Source: Bacteroidales bacterium (GTDB taxonomy: Bacteria; Bacteroidota; Bacteroidia; Bacteroidales; UBA932). From it: a stretch of DNA of 46,681 nt. Both the position numbers and the translations under genes were made by a program. Under the pieces are notes generated by a model, which was not told the origin of the DNA, did not search any database, and saw only the letters and a list, made by a program, of their open reading frames with translations. Below are positions 16,697 through 26,211 of the stretch, in pieces. Location: positions 1-46,681 of the forward strand of contig JAKSJO010000020.1 of NCBI GenBank assembly GCA_024398125.1. Reading direction: 5' to 3'. How positions within the stretch are numbered: the first letter of the stretch is position 1; the number at the start of each line of letters is the position of its first letter.

Positions 16697-18034
16697 ATGA
16701 AGAAATTTATTGATACAATCAAGAATATCTTCAAGATCGAAGAGCTGCGCAAGAGGATAGTTTATACTCTCCTTCTTGTGCTGCTTTACCGTTTCGGTTG
16801 CTTCGTTGTCCTTCCAGGTATCGACGCAACTCTTCTTGCAACACTCCAGAACAAGGCTTCAACCGGTCTCGTAGGCCTCTTGAACATGTTCTCAGGTGGT
16901 GCATTCGGTAACGCTTCGATCTTTGCACTGGGCGTGATGCCGTACATCTCGGCATCCATCATCGTCCAGCTGCTCGGCGTTTTCGTCCCTTACTTCAGGA
17001 AGCTCCAGATGGAGGGCGAAAGCGGTCGTAAGAAGATGAACCAGCTGACCAGATATCTGACCATCTTGGTTCTCTGCATCCAGGGCCCTGCTTACATGGC
17101 TACCATTCACAACCAGATTCCTGGACAGGCATTCGTTGCTGTCAACCAGCTTGGCTGGAGCAACTTCATGTTCAACCTGGTTTCAACAGTCATCCTTATG
17201 GCTGGTTCTATCTTCGTGATGTGGCTCGGCGAGCGTATCACTGACCGCGGTATCGGTAACGGTATCTCACTCATCATCATGGTCGGTATCGTAGCTCGTT
17301 TCCCTCACGCAGTGATCGCTGAATTCGGTGAGAAGTTCACCACCACCAACGGTGGTCCGCTTCTCCTTATCGTGGAAGTCGTTGTATGGTTCTTCGTACT
17401 CATGGCAGCAATCGCTATCGTACAGGCCGTAAGACGCGTTCCAGTACAGTACGCAAAGAGAGTTATCGGCAACAGACAGTACGGCGGTGTACGTCAGTAC
17501 ATCCCTCTGAAGATCAACGCAGCCGGCGTTATGCCTATCATCTTCGCCCAGGCTCTGATGCTCTTCCCAATGATCTTCTCTCGCTTCGATGCGACCAGAG
17601 GTCTCGCTGCAACTTTCAGCAACTACACCGGATTCTGGTATAATCTCGTATTCGGTCTCCTCGTTGTGATCTTCACCTATTTCTATACAGCCGTTACCGT
17701 AAATCCTACCATGATGGCTGAGGAAATGAAGAAGAACGGAGGTTTCATCCCTGGAGTAAAGCCTGGCAAGAAGACCATGGAGTACCTTGACTCAGTAATG
17801 TCAAAGGTTACCCTTCCTGGTTCAATCTTCCTCGCACTCATCGCTATCTTCCCTGCATTCGCAAGGATCTTCGGCGTGACTGACGCATTCGCAGGATTCT
17901 TCGGCGGCACCTCGCTGCTCATCCTCGTTGGCGTAGTTCTCGATACTCTCCAGCAGATTGAAAGCCATTTGCTGATGCGCCACTATGACGGTCTCATGAA
18001 GACTGGCCGTCTTACCGGACGCTCAGGAATGTAA
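16697..18034 (+). CDS. secY: Protein translocase subunit SecY
   Basis: SecY forms the protein-conducting channel of the Sec translocon in the inner membrane. The 445-residue protein has ten TM segments, the plug region near residues 50-75, and signatures LGVMPYISASIIVQLL and IGNGISLIIMVGI. Its location after rplO is the normal spc order. Its partner secG is also in this window on the other strand, about 12 kb away. Confidence 0.97.
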   Translation: MKKFIDTIKNIFKIEELRKRIVYTLLLVLLYRFGCFVVLPGIDATLLATLQNKASTGLVGLLNMFSGGAFGNASIFALGVMPYISASIIVQLLGVFVPYFRKLQMEGESGRKKMNQLTRYLTILVLCIQGPAYMATIHNQIPGQAFVAVNQLGWSNFMFNLVSTVILMAGSIFVMWLGERITDRGIGNGISLIIMVGIVARFPHAVIAEFGEKFTTTNGGPLLLIVEVVVWFFVLMAAIAIVQAVRRVPVQYAKRVIGNRQYGGVRQYIPLKINAAGVMPIIFAQALMLFPMIFSRFDATRGLAATFSNYTGFWYNLVFGLLVVIFTYFYTAVTVNPTMMAEEMKKNGGFIPGVKPGKKTMEYLDSVMSKVTLPGSIFLALIAIFPAFARIFGVTDAFAGFFGGTSLLILVGVVLDTLQQIESHLLMRHYDGLMKTGRLTGRSGM

Positions 18035-18055
18035 TTAGAATAAGAACAAAGGAAG

Positions 18056-18835
18056 ATGGTAAAGCCAAAGACAGAAGAGGAAATAGAGCTCCTTCGCGAA
18101 AATGCCATTCTGGTTTCAAAGACCTTGGCGGAAGTCGGTAAGGCAGTTGCCCCTGGTGTGACAACCAATGAGTTGAATAGGGTAGCTGAGACTTTCATTC
18201 GTGATCATGGCGCTATACCTAGCTTCTTGGGTTTTGAAGGCTTCCCTGCAGCTATCTGCGCTTCAGTAAACGATGTGGTCGTCCACGGATTCCCTTCGGA
18301 TTACGTATTGAAGGAAGGCGACATTGTAAGTGCGGATATCGGCACGCTCTGGAAAGGCTATAATGGTGATTCGGCTTACACTTTCCCTGTCGGGGAAGTG
18401 GATGCCGAAACCAGAAAGCTTCTGGATGTGACCAAAGCCTCCCTCTACAAGGGAATCGAGGCTGCTGTAGTGGGTAACAGGATTGGCGATATCGGATACG
18501 CGGTGCAATCGTACGTCGAGTCATTCGGTTTTACAGTGGTCCGCGAACTTGAAGGCCACGGACTGGGCAAGGAAATGCACGAAGAACCTGGAGTTCCGAA
18601 CTTCGGACGAAAGGGCAAGGGCACCAAGCTCGTCGACGGAATGGTTCTCTGTATCGAGCCGATGATCAATGCCGGATCAAGAGGTGTGTATTTAGCTAGA
18701 AATGGTTGGGCAGTACGCACATCTGATCACAGGAATTCGGCTCATTACGAACTTACGGTTGTTGTCCGTAACGGCAAGGCTGAACAGCTGTCAACCTTTG
18801 ATTTTATCGAGAAAGATGGAATGATTAAATTTTAA
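18056..18835 (+). CDS. map: Methionine aminopeptidase, type I
   Basis: MAP removes the initiator Met from nascent proteins. The 259-residue protein has the pita-bread metal ligands in order: DIGTLWKGYNGDSAYTF (Asp pair), ELEGHGLGKEMHEEPGVPNF (His), CIEPMINAG (Glu) and AHYELTVVV (Glu). secY-map-infA without adk is the usual Bacteroidota order. Confidence 0.97.
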   Translation: MVKPKTEEEIELLRENAILVSKTLAEVGKAVAPGVTTNELNRVAETFIRDHGAIPSFLGFEGFPAAICASVNDVVVHGFPSDYVLKEGDIVSADIGTLWKGYNGDSAYTFPVGEVDAETRKLLDVTKASLYKGIEAAVVGNRIGDIGYAVQSYVESFGFTVVRELEGHGLGKEMHEEPGVPNFGRKGKGTKLVDGMVLCIEPMINAGSRGVYLARNGWAVRTSDHRNSAHYELTVVVRNGKAEQLSTFDFIEKDGMIKF

Positions 18836-18847
18836 AGTGATTTTTTA

Positions 18848-19066
18848 ATGGCAAAACAGGTAGCAATAGAGCAGGATGGAACAGTAATCGAGACCCTTCC
18901 AAACGCGATGTTCAAGGTCGAGCTTGAAAACGGTCATGTTCTCCTCTGCAACATTTCAGGCAAGATGAGAATGAACTATATCCATATCCTTCTCGGCGAC
19001 AGGGTTAAAGTTGAAATCTCACCTTACGATTTGACCAAAGGCAGAATATCTTTCAGATACAAATAA
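18848..19066 (+). CDS. infA: Translation initiation factor IF-1
   Basis: This 72-residue OB-fold protein occupies the 30S A-site during initiation. It contains [20 protein letters not shown] and the terminal [15 protein letters not shown] motif. Standard length; 12 nt after map. Confidence 0.97.
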   Translation: MAKQVAIEQDGTVIETLPNAMFKVELENGHVLLCNISGKMRMNYIHILLGDRVKVEISPYDLTKGRISFRYK

Positions 19067-19079
19067 AATTTTTCGCAAT

Positions 19080-19196
19080 ATGAAAGTCAAGACATCCATC
19101 AAGAAGCGCAGCGAGGATTGCAAGATCGTAAGACGTAAAGGTCGTCTCTACGTTATCTGCAAGAAGAACCCTAAGTTCAAGATGCGCCAGGGATAA
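19080..19196 (+). CDS. rpmJ: 50S ribosomal protein L36
   Basis: This 38-codon gene starts at ATG 19080 and ends at TAA 19194-19196. It reads [19 protein letters not shown] and ends FKMRQG, the L36 pattern. Of the four zinc ligands of the classical form (Cys11, Cys14, Cys27, His33) only Cys14 and Cys27 remain; residues 11 and 33 are Ser and Phe, so zinc is probably not bound. It lies between infA and rpsM as expected. Confidence 0.95.
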   Translation: MKVKTSIKKRSEDCKIVRRKGRLYVICKKNPKFKMRQG

Positions 19197-19233
19197 TATT
19201 CAGTTGTATAACAAATAAAGTCAAGTATAAATT

Positions 19234-19611
19234 ATGGCAAGAATAGCCGGTGTTGATTTACCGAACAACAAAAGAGGAGAGATAGGTCTTACCTATATCT
19301 TCGGTATCGGTCGCAGCTCAGCTCAGAAGATCCTCGACAAGTGCGGTATCGACCGCAACATCAAGTGTGGAGAGTGGGATGATGCTCAGATCGCAGCTAT
19401 CCGTGGCGAAGTTGGCGAGAACTACACCATCGAGGGTGAGCTCCGTTCAATGGTCCAGATGAACATCAAGCGTCTCATGGATATCGGTTGCTATAGAGGA
19501 ATCCGTCATCGTAACGGTCTCCCTGTACGTGGCCAGAGCACCAAGAACAACGCTCGTACCAGAAAGGGTAAGAAGAAGACTGTTGCCAACAAGAAGAAGG
19601 CAACCAAGTAA
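19234..19611 (+). CDS. rpsM: 30S ribosomal protein S13
   Basis: S13 lies in the 30S head and contacts 50S (bridge B1) and tRNA. The 125-residue product starts [20 protein letters not shown] and has [22 protein letters not shown], both diagnostic, with a Lys-rich end. First gene of the classical alpha operon set. Confidence 0.97.
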   Translation: MARIAGVDLPNNKRGEIGLTYIFGIGRSSAQKILDKCGIDRNIKCGEWDDAQIAAIRGEVGENYTIEGELRSMVQMNIKRLMDIGCYRGIRHRNGLPVRGQSTKNNARTRKGKKKTVANKKKATK

Positions 19612-19624
19612 AAATTGATGATTT

Positions 19625-20011
19625 ATGGCAAAGAAAACTACAACATCCAAGAGAGTAGTCAAGGTTGAAGCTTATGGCCAGGCCCATATTTCATCAACCT
19701 TCAACAACGTAATCGTTGCTCTCACCAATGCCCAGGGTCAGGTTATCAGCTGGTCATCAGCTGGTAAGTGTGGCTTCCGTGGCTCAAAGAAGAACACCCC
19801 TTACGCTGCACAGATGGCAGCTGAGGATGCTGCAAAGACCGCTTTCGACGCAGGTCTCCGCAAGGTAAAGGTTTACGTAAAGGGTCCTGGTGCAGGTCGT
19901 GAGTCTGCTATCAGAACCATCAACAACGCAGGTATCATCGTTACCGAGATCATCGACGTAACTCCAATGCCTCACAATGGTTGTAGACCTAAGGGCCGTC
20001 GTAAGGTTTAA
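19625..20011 (+). CDS. rpsK: 30S ribosomal protein S11
   Basis: S11 forms part of the platform near the E-site mRNA. The 128-residue protein has [30 protein letters not shown] and the C-terminal [18 protein letters not shown]. Normal length. Confidence 0.97.
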   Translation: MAKKTTTSKRVVKVEAYGQAHISSTFNNVIVALTNAQGQVISWSSAGKCGFRGSKKNTPYAAQMAAEDAAKTAFDAGLRKVKVYVKGPGAGRESAIRTINNAGIIVTEIIDVTPMPHNGCRPKGRRKV

Positions 20012-20037
20012 TTCATAACGTATAAAGGAAATATACT

Positions 20038-20640
20038 ATGGCAAGATATACAGGTCCTAGCACTAAGATTGCCCGTAAGTTCGGTGAGCCGATCTTCGGA
20101 GCAGACAAATATTTGGAGAAGAGAAACTTCCCTCCAGGACAGCACGGTCTCGCTAGCAAGCGTAAGAAGTCAAAGGAATACGGCCAGCAGCTCAAGGAGA
20201 AGCAGAAGGTAAAGTACATGTACGGTATTCTCGAGCGTCAGTTCCACAATACCTATGTAAAGGCTTCAAAGCTCTCAGGACAGAAGGGTGAGAACCTCCT
20301 CATCCTCCTCGAGTCTCGTCTTGACAATGTTGTTTACCGTATGGGTCTCGCTCCTACCAGAGCAGCAGCTCGTCAGCTCGTTTCTCATCACCACATCACC
20401 CTCAACGGTCAGGTATGCAGCATCCCTTCAGCTTTCGTAAAGGCTGGTGATGTAGTAGCTGTACGTGAGAGATCAAAGAGCCTCGAGGTTATCCAGAACG
20501 CAGTGGCTTCAGCTACCAAGTACTCATGGATCGAGTTCGACAGCAAGACTCTCGTCGGCAAGTTCCTCAACGTTCCTACCCGTCAGGACATCCCAGAGAA
20601 TATCAACGAGCAGCTTATCGTCGATCTCTACTCTAAGTAA
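20038..20640 (+). CDS. rpsD: 30S ribosomal protein S4
   Basis: S4 nucleates 30S assembly and in E. coli also represses the alpha operon. The 200-residue product has the conserved [20 protein letters not shown] stretch, an S4 RNA-binding domain ([21 protein letters not shown], then [11 protein letters not shown]). It lacks the zinc-type Cys cluster at the N terminus. Confidence 0.97.
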   Translation: MARYTGPSTKIARKFGEPIFGADKYLEKRNFPPGQHGLASKRKKSKEYGQQLKEKQKVKYMYGILERQFHNTYVKASKLSGQKGENLLILLESRLDNVVYRMGLAPTRAAARQLVSHHHITLNGQVCSIPSAFVKAGDVVAVRERSKSLEVIQNAVASATKYSWIEFDSKTLVGKFLNVPTRQDIPENINEQLIVDLYSK

Positions 20641-20662
20641 TAATCAACACCAATTATAGATC

Positions 20663-21673
20663 ATGGCAATCTTAGCATTTCAGAAACCGGATGAGGTAAT
20701 CATGCTCGAAGGCACTCAGACCGTAGGCCGTTTCGAATTCAGACCACTTGAGCCAGGATACGGACAGACTATCGGCAATGCTCTCCGCCGCATCCTTCTG
20801 GCTTCCCTTGAAGGCTTTGCTATCAGTCAGATCAAGATCAGCGGTGTCGATCACGAATTCGCTACCATCCCTGGCGTCATCGAGGGCATGCAGGATATCA
20901 TCCTCAACCTCAAGCAGGTCAGATTCAAGCGCGTGGTTGACAGTGTTGAGACTGAAAAGGCAAACATCGTCATCAGCGGAAAGCAGGAGTTCACCGCGGA
21001 GGATATTTCCAACGGATTGTCTTCTTTCCAGGTGTTGAACCCAGAACTGCACATCTGTTCAATCGAGCCTTCAGTAAAGCTCGAGATCGAGATCACCATC
21101 ACAAAGGGTCGCGGTTTCGTTCCTGCTGACGAGCTCAGAGAAGAGAATGCTCCTATCGGAACCATCGCCATCGATGCTATCTACACCCCTATCCGCAAGG
21201 TCAACTGGACTGTAGACAACTATCGTGTCGAGCAGAAGACCGACTATGAGAAGCTCAACCTCGAGATCATCACCGACGGCTCAATCGAGCCAAAGGAGGC
21301 TCTCCAGGATGCAGCAGGCATTCTCATCCAGCACTTCCTTCTTTTCACCAACGATGTGAACATCACTGCTCCTGGCAAGGAGAGCAGCACATCGGGATCA
21401 GACCTCAGCGAGGAGGCAATCAGAATGAGACATCTCCTTCTTACCAAGCTCTCTGACATGGGTCTTTCCGTACGTGCTTTCAACTGCCTCAAGGCAGCAG
21501 AGATCGACACATTCGCTGACCTCGTATCTTACTCGAGAGCCGAGCTCATGAAGTTCAGAAACTTCGGTCGCAAGTCTCTCAATGAGATCGACCAGCTCGT
21601 TGAGAAGTGGAATCTCACTTTTGGAATGGATGTGACTAAGTATAATATTGAACCTAAAAAAAGAAACGTATAA
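20663..21673 (+). CDS. rpoA: RNA polymerase subunit alpha
   Basis: The 336-residue protein has the alpha-NTD assembly domain ([20 protein letters not shown], about residues 34-53) and the alpha-CTD with HhH-type DNA-contact motif ([20 protein letters not shown], then [10 protein letters not shown]). The linker near residues 235-250 is Ser/Gly-rich. It lies between rpsD and rplQ as in most bacteria. Confidence 0.97.
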   Translation: MAILAFQKPDEVIMLEGTQTVGRFEFRPLEPGYGQTIGNALRRILLASLEGFAISQIKISGVDHEFATIPGVIEGMQDIILNLKQVRFKRVVDSVETEKANIVISGKQEFTAEDISNGLSSFQVLNPELHICSIEPSVKLEIEITITKGRGFVPADELREENAPIGTIAIDAIYTPIRKVNWTVDNYRVEQKTDYEKLNLEIITDGSIEPKEALQDAAGILIQHFLLFTNDVNITAPGKESSTSGSDLSEEAIRMRHLLLTKLSDMGLSVRAFNCLKAAEIDTFADLVSYSRAELMKFRNFGRKSLNEIDQLVEKWNLTFGMDVTKYNIEPKKRNV

Positions 21674-21676
21674 ACC

Positions 21677-22147
21677 ATGAGGCACAATAAAGCAATCAAT
21701 CACCTTGGTCGCAAGAGCGGACACCGCAAGGCCCTCCTTTCCAACATGGCTTCTTCTCTTATCCTCAATAAGAGAATCATCACCACCGTTGCAAAGGCAA
21801 AGGCTCTCAAGAGCTACGTAGAGCCTATCATCACCAAGAGCAAGGATGATTCAACTCACTCTCGCCGTATTGCATTCAGCTACCTCAAGAGCAAGGAGGC
21901 TACCGCAGAGCTCTTCCGCGTAGTAGCACCTAAGATCGCTGACCGTCCAGGTGGATACACCCGCGTACTCCACACCGGTTTCCGTCAGGGTGACGCAGCT
22001 GAGATGGCACTCATCGAGCTCGTAGACTTCAACGAGGCAGCTCTCGCATCAGCTCCTAAGAAGGAAGCTAAGAAGTCTACCCGTCGTGGTGGCGCAAAGA
22101 AGGCTGAGGCTGCTCCTGCAGCTGCCGAGGCTCCTGCTGAGGCATAA
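21677..22147 (+). CDS. rplQ: 50S ribosomal protein L17
   Basis: L17 binds near the tunnel exit. The 156-residue protein starts [20 protein letters not shown] and has [25 protein letters not shown] in the core. An Ala/Lys/Glu-rich tail of about 35 residues extends beyond the E. coli length. It is the last gene of the 10.6-kb ribosomal operon and starts 3 nt after rpoA. Confidence 0.97.
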   Translation: MRHNKAINHLGRKSGHRKALLSNMASSLILNKRIITTVAKAKALKSYVEPIITKSKDDSTHSRRIAFSYLKSKEATAELFRVVAPKIADRPGGYTRVLHTGFRQGDAAEMALIELVDFNEAALASAPKKEAKKSTRRGGAKKAEAAPAAAEAPAEA

Positions 22148-22169
22148 GCTTAGCTGACACAGATAAAAG

Positions 22170-22200
22170 AAATCCTGCAATTACTTGCAGGATTTTTTTT
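22170..22200 (+). terminator. Intrinsic terminator after rplQ
   Basis: The arms AATCCTGCAA and TTGCAGGATT close a TTAC tetraloop and are followed by eight T residues, a textbook terminator that ends the rplP-rplQ operon. Confidence 0.95.
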
Positions 22201-22229
22201 GTTCAGTGATATTCATACAGTTTTTTTCC

Positions 22230-22237
22230 TATCTTTG
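22230..22237 (+). promoter_or_regulatory. -7 promoter element for the lacI-type/nagB-like operon
   Basis: TATCTTTG lies about 100 nt before the LacI-type ATG. The leader of roughly 90 nt contains no structure that I can name. Confidence 0.6.
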
Positions 22238-22335
22238 TAAAGATAAAATAGGCTTATTCGAGTCCGTAATCCTATGATGAAAATGGGGTAAAAAGCTTAT
22301 TTATAGATGGTTGTAAGGATTGAATTGATAGCAGG

Positions 22336-23358
22336 ATGAAAAAGATAACGATCAAGGATGTAGCACGTGAGGCAGGAGTATCCGTTACTCTCGTATCATT
22401 TGTAATGAATGCCAAGAGAGGCAAGGACGGCAGACTCGATTGTCCTGTCAATCCTGAAACAGCCGACAGGGTACTCAAGGTCGCAAAGGAACTTGGGTAT
22501 CGCCGAAACGCGGCAGCGGCTTCTCTTCGCAGCGGTCGTTCGAATACTGTTGCTGTCATTACAACCGACATCTCTAACAAGTACTTTGCGGGCATATCCC
22601 GTTATATCGAGGACAGATGTCATCAGTATGGCTATACCGTTCTCTTCGGTAGCTCTGACGAAAACCCTGACAAGCTCGGCAACATCATGGACACTGTCCT
22701 GGCGTACAACATCGACGGTGTGATCGTAGCTCCTGTCCCAGGCGGTGAGGATGCAATACGAAAGGCCGTTGACCAGAATGTCCCTGTAGTCCTCCTTGAC
22801 CGCGACATCGAATCTTTCACCGAGGTGGGAAAGGTGCTCCTCGACGATGTGGCCGCCGGCCGTATGGCGACCGACCTGCTTCTTTCAAAAGGCTTCCGCA
22901 AGATCGAGATGATCTCCTACACACTCGGTATCTCCAGCCTCAAGGAGCGCGAGGAAGGTTATCGCGAAAGCATGACCAAGGCAGGCCTTTCAACCAACAT
23001 CAGCGCTCATTACGTATCGTACGGAGTAGCCCGCGAGACTATCACTTCAGTCATCAAGGATGCTGTCAATCGTGGGGTAGAGGCTCTCTTCCTCCCGACC
23101 TACACCATCTCTGCGTCTGTTCTTGCCGCGATCCGCGACCTCAAACTTGACATCCCAAGTGACCTTGCAATCGTCGCATTCGACGAAAGCGATGTATACA
23201 ATCTCTACACGACTACTGTCGCTCATATCGTACAGCCACTCCGTTCTCTTGGAGAGCAGGCTGTCGAACTCCTTCACAACATGATCGAGAACAAGTCCTG
23301 CGACAAGAAGATCATTTTGAAGCCAGAACTCATTCCTGGCGGTTCAGTAGAAAAGTAA
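22336..23358 (+). CDS. LacI-family transcriptional regulator
   Basis: The 340-residue protein has the LacI helix-turn-helix at its N terminus (TIKDVAREAGVSVTLVSFVM, about residues 4-23) and the hinge/second-helix region ELGYRRNAAAASLRSGRS. A periplasmic-binding-protein-like effector domain follows (GRSNTVAVITTDISNKYFAG onward). The NagB-like gene starts 2 nt after its stop, so the regulator and the amino-sugar protein are one operon and it probably responds to an amino-sugar phosphate or related sugar; the effector is inference only. Confidence 0.92.
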   Translation: MKKITIKDVAREAGVSVTLVSFVMNAKRGKDGRLDCPVNPETADRVLKVAKELGYRRNAAAASLRSGRSNTVAVITTDISNKYFAGISRYIEDRCHQYGYTVLFGSSDENPDKLGNIMDTVLAYNIDGVIVAPVPGGEDAIRKAVDQNVPVVLLDRDIESFTEVGKVLLDDVAAGRMATDLLLSKGFRKIEMISYTLGISSLKEREEGYRESMTKAGLSTNISAHYVSYGVARETITSVIKDAVNRGVEALFLPTYTISASVLAAIRDLKLDIPSDLAIVAFDESDVYNLYTTTVAHIVQPLRSLGEQAVELLHNMIENKSCDKKIILKPELIPGGSVEK

Positions 23359-23360
23359 AC

Positions 23361-25289
23361 ATGGACAAACATTTCTCACTTCCCAAGGATGGAGGGCTCA
23401 TCGAGACCTCTCTCCCGAAAGACATTGTGCATGGCTATGAGAAGATAGCTACAGAAGTATTTGACACCCCGACCACGGCCAGCGATGCTGTATCAGAGAT
23501 TATCATCGACGCTATCAAGGCCGCCGAGTCGGAAGGAAGGACCTTCAAGCTTGGCCTCACCACCGGAGTCACACCGGTATCTCTCTACAAGCTCCTGACC
23601 AGCAAGTACCAAGAGGGCAGGGTATCCTTCAAGAACGTCGAGATATACTCGATAGACGAGTACTACCCTTACACGGCAAAGGAGCACCAGAGCCGAAACT
23701 ACCGACTTCATGTAGGTCTCCTCGACAACATCGACATACCTGCCGCCAATGTCCACATTCCTGACGGAACTGTTCCTATGGAAAAGGTATACGACTACTG
23801 TGCGGAGTATGACAAACTCGCCACGGGACTGGACATGCTTGTCATGGGAATAGGAGACCACGGCCAGGTAGGCTTCAACGAGGCAGGCTCGGCGGCAAAG
23901 TCCCGCACGCGTACCGTACAGCTATCGTACGTGTCCAGGAAGCGTCAGGCCCGTAACTTCAACGGCGCCATCGAGGACACTCCAAAGTCTGCGATCACCA
24001 TGGGCATCAGCACCATGATGTCGGCAAAGCGCATCATACTCATGGCATGGGGTGAGCCAAAGGCCAATGCGGTCCAGGCTGTAGTGGAGGGCGATCAGGA
24101 CGTGAATTGCCCGGCTTCGCTGCTCCAGAGCCACGGAAATATCAGTATCTATGTCGACGAGACAGCTGGAGAGCTTCTCACAAGACAGGTCGCTCCTTGG
24201 ATGATCGGACCATGCGAGTGGTCTCCGAAGTTTATCCGCAAGGCTGTCGTTTGGCTCTGCCAGAAGCTCCACAAGCCTATCCTCAAGCTTACCCAGAACG
24301 ATTATCTCCAGAATTCGCTCGACGAGCTCGTGGAAAAGTTCGGGCCGTACGACAAGATCAACATAGACGTATTCAACGATCTCCAGCACACCATCACCGG
24401 ATGGCCGGGCGGCAAACCAAACGCGGACGATTCTACCCGCCCGGTGTCATCTTCGCCGTATCCGAAGACGGTCCTCGTGCTCTCTCCACATCCCGATGAC
24501 GATGTGATTTCCATGGGTGGAACCCTTATCCGACTCACCCACCAGGGACATAACGTCCACGTCGCATACGAAACCAGCGGAGACCTCGCTGTCCATGACG
24601 ACGTGGTTCTCCAGCACATGGATGCCGCATGTCAGCTCGGTTTCGGAGACCACTTCGATGAGGTAAAGTCTATCATAGACACTAAGAGACCAGGAGCACC
24701 GGAGCCAAAGGAACTTCTGGCGATCAAGGCCGCCATTCGCCGTTCAGAGGCACGTGGTGCGTGCCGCTCATTTGGACTGAAGGAAGAGAATGTCCACTTC
24801 CTGAATCTCCCGTTCTATGAGTCCGGCGGTGTTGCCAAGCTCCCTCGTACCCAGGTGGACGTAGATATCATCAAGTCGCTGATGCAGGAACTGAAGCCGA
24901 ACCAGATCTATATGGCAGGAGACCTCGCCGACCCTCATGGAACTCACAGAGTCTGCACCGAGGCCGCACTGGAGGCAATCGACCAGCTCCGCGAAGAAGG
25001 GGCGGAGTGGCTTGACCAGTGCCATGTATGGCTGTACCGCGGAGCGTGGATGGAATGGGAACTCGGCCGCGTCGATATGGCAGTTCCGCTCAGCCCTGAC
25101 GAGGTTGTGGAAAAGCGTCATGCAATCTATCACCACCTGTCCCAGAAGGACATCGTACCGTTCCCGGGTGACGATCCTCGTGAGTTCTGGCAGCGCGCCG
25201 AGGACCGCACATCCAACACCGCCCGCCTTTATGACGAGCTTGGAATGGCGGAATACCAGGCGATAGAGGTATTCCTGAGACTGTTCTAA
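23361..25289 (+). CDS. NagB-like glucosamine-6-phosphate deaminase domain fused to PIG-L deacetylase domain
   Basis: The 642-residue protein is a two-domain fusion typical of Bacteroidota. Residues about 30-270 match glucosamine-6-phosphate isomerase/deaminase (GLTTGVTPVSLYKLL, SIDEYYPY). Residues about 370-600 match the LmbE/PIG-L zinc deacetylases, with the metal motif SPHPDDDVISMGG and the downstream DPHGTHR motif. In the deaminase half the usual DGH of GIGxDGHIAFNE reads HGQ (GIGDHGQVGFNE), so true deaminase activity is doubtful although the Asp of IDEYY and the Glu of FNE remain. The stop nearly touches that of convergent recO (1-nt gap). Confidence 0.88.
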   Translation: MDKHFSLPKDGGLIETSLPKDIVHGYEKIATEVFDTPTTASDAVSEIIIDAIKAAESEGRTFKLGLTTGVTPVSLYKLLTSKYQEGRVSFKNVEIYSIDEYYPYTAKEHQSRNYRLHVGLLDNIDIPAANVHIPDGTVPMEKVYDYCAEYDKLATGLDMLVMGIGDHGQVGFNEAGSAAKSRTRTVQLSYVSRKRQARNFNGAIEDTPKSAITMGISTMMSAKRIILMAWGEPKANAVQAVVEGDQDVNCPASLLQSHGNISIYVDETAGELLTRQVAPWMIGPCEWSPKFIRKAVVWLCQKLHKPILKLTQNDYLQNSLDELVEKFGPYDKINIDVFNDLQHTITGWPGGKPNADDSTRPVSSSPYPKTVLVLSPHPDDDVISMGGTLIRLTHQGHNVHVAYETSGDLAVHDDVVLQHMDAACQLGFGDHFDEVKSIIDTKRPGAPEPKELLAIKAAIRRSEARGACRSFGLKEENVHFLNLPFYESGGVAKLPRTQVDVDIIKSLMQELKPNQIYMAGDLADPHGTHRVCTEAALEAIDQLREEGAEWLDQCHVWLYRGAWMEWELGRVDMAVPLSPDEVVEKRHAIYHHLSQKDIVPFPGDDPREFWQRAEDRTSNTARLYDELGMAEYQAIEVFLRLF

Positions 25290-25290
25290 T

Positions 25291-25953
25291 CTATGAGAAT
25301 AATTCCCTGAGCACCTTGAGTGAACGCACTTCAATGCGGGACTCGGTGTGGTGGGACAGATACCTGAGCAGGATCTCCGCTATGGAGTTCCTGCTTTCTC
25401 CGTTCAAAGGGATAAGCATGAACTCGCTGAACTGAGCGCTGAGCATGGTCTCGAAGACGGATTCAAGCTCCGGTTCGCCGCTGCGGATAAAAGGGCGCAG
25501 ACTCTCCATGCTCGGACTGAAGCCAAGGGCGACACAGAATTCAAGAAGGAAACGAAGGTGGAAGTTCGAGAAATCGCAGTCCAGGGCATCCAGGGTCAGA
25601 ATCGCTTTCTCGCACCACTCATACAGTCCGCTTTCGATTGCTCCGTCATGTATAGTGCGGTAAAGGACCTCGCTCATGAACATTGTCATGGCATTTTTGC
25701 TGACACTGCCGCGAAGACCGAACAGCGGATGACGGGGGACTATGCTTCCAGCGCGCCACAGCGTTGTTTTCGGATTCTCTGTCACTGACGCTTCAAGAAT
25801 GCTCATGGGGGAGAGCAGGGACATGGTCGAACCCTTCCCGGCGTTCATGACGAAGCTGCGCCTTCCATACTCCTTGCTGAGAGTATGGATCACCACCGAC
25901 TTCTCCCCGATCTTTGTCAGGTTCAGTACGATTATCTCGATGTTTCTTGTCAT
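25291..25953 (-). CDS. recO: DNA repair protein RecO
   Basis: RecO works with RecR in RecF-pathway recombination, loading RecA on SSB-coated DNA. The 220-residue product starts MTRNIEIIVLNLTKIGEKSV, the N-terminal OB-fold, and continues with a helical domain; no zinc Cys cluster was seen. An open frame reaches upstream to 26037, but that part translates the terminator region and the edge of tRNA-Leu, so ATG 25953 was chosen. It is convergent with the NagB-like gene. Confidence 0.88.
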   Translation of the reverse strand: MTRNIEIIVLNLTKIGEKSVVIHTLSKEYGRRSFVMNAGKGSTMSLLSPMSILEASVTENPKTTLWRAGSIVPRHPLFGLRGSVSKNAMTMFMSEVLYRTIHDGAIESGLYEWCEKAILTLDALDCDFSNFHLRFLLEFCVALGFSPSMESLRPFIRSGEPELESVFETMLSAQFSEFMLIPLNGESRNSIAEILLRYLSHHTESRIEVRSLKVLRELFS

Positions 25954-25994
25954 GAAAAAGGAATCCGAAAACAGCGGGTTGCCCACAGGGTACA

Positions 25995-26026
25995 GGAAAA
26001 GGCGGCCGATTACGGTCGCCTTTCCT
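25995..26026 (-). terminator. Hairpin downstream of tRNA-Leu
   Basis: On the minus strand GGAAAGGCG pairs with CGCCTTTTCC (one bulge), with an inner CCG/CGG around TAAT. It starts 5 nt after the tRNA 3' end and the distal arm is T-rich, fitting a terminator for the tRNA gene located just before recO. Confidence 0.65.
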
Positions 26027-26030
26027 TTTG

Positions 26031-26114
26031 TGCCCAAAGCCGGGCTCGAACCGGCACGTCTTTGAGGACATTGGATTTTGAGTCCAACGCGTCTACCAAT
26101 TCCGCCATTCGGGC
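26031..26114 (-). tRNA. tRNA-Leu (anticodon CAA)
   Basis: The minus strand folds as a class II tRNA of 84 nt: acceptor GCCCGAA with TTTGGGC, anticodon stem TTGGA/TCCAA with loop CTCAAAA (CAA), a long variable arm with GTC/GAC stem, and T-arm GCCGG TTCGAGC CCGGC. Discriminator base is A; CCA is not encoded. Confidence 0.95.
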
Positions 26115-26141
26115 ATGTCTGCGGGACGCTACGTCAGCGTA

Positions 26142-26171
26142 CAAAGGTATGCTAATTTCTATAATAATCAA
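26142..26171 (-). promoter_or_regulatory. Promoter for tRNA-Leu
   Basis: On the minus strand TTG (26169-26171) is separated by 19 nt from TACCTTTG (26142-26149), a good consensus match. The predicted start lies about 20 nt before the tRNA. Confidence 0.75.
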
Positions 26172-26211
26172 AGAATTCTACCTATATTCGCCTATTGTAA
26201 CGAAACTTGAC

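Noticed and set aside
25954-26037. N-terminal extension of recO
   Set aside because: It translates the hairpin after tRNA-Leu and touches the tRNA; RecO homologues start at the MTRNIEI region.
25885-26211. Long upstream extension of aroB
   Set aside because: It runs antisense through tRNA-Leu and recO; ATG 26212 gives the normal AroB length.
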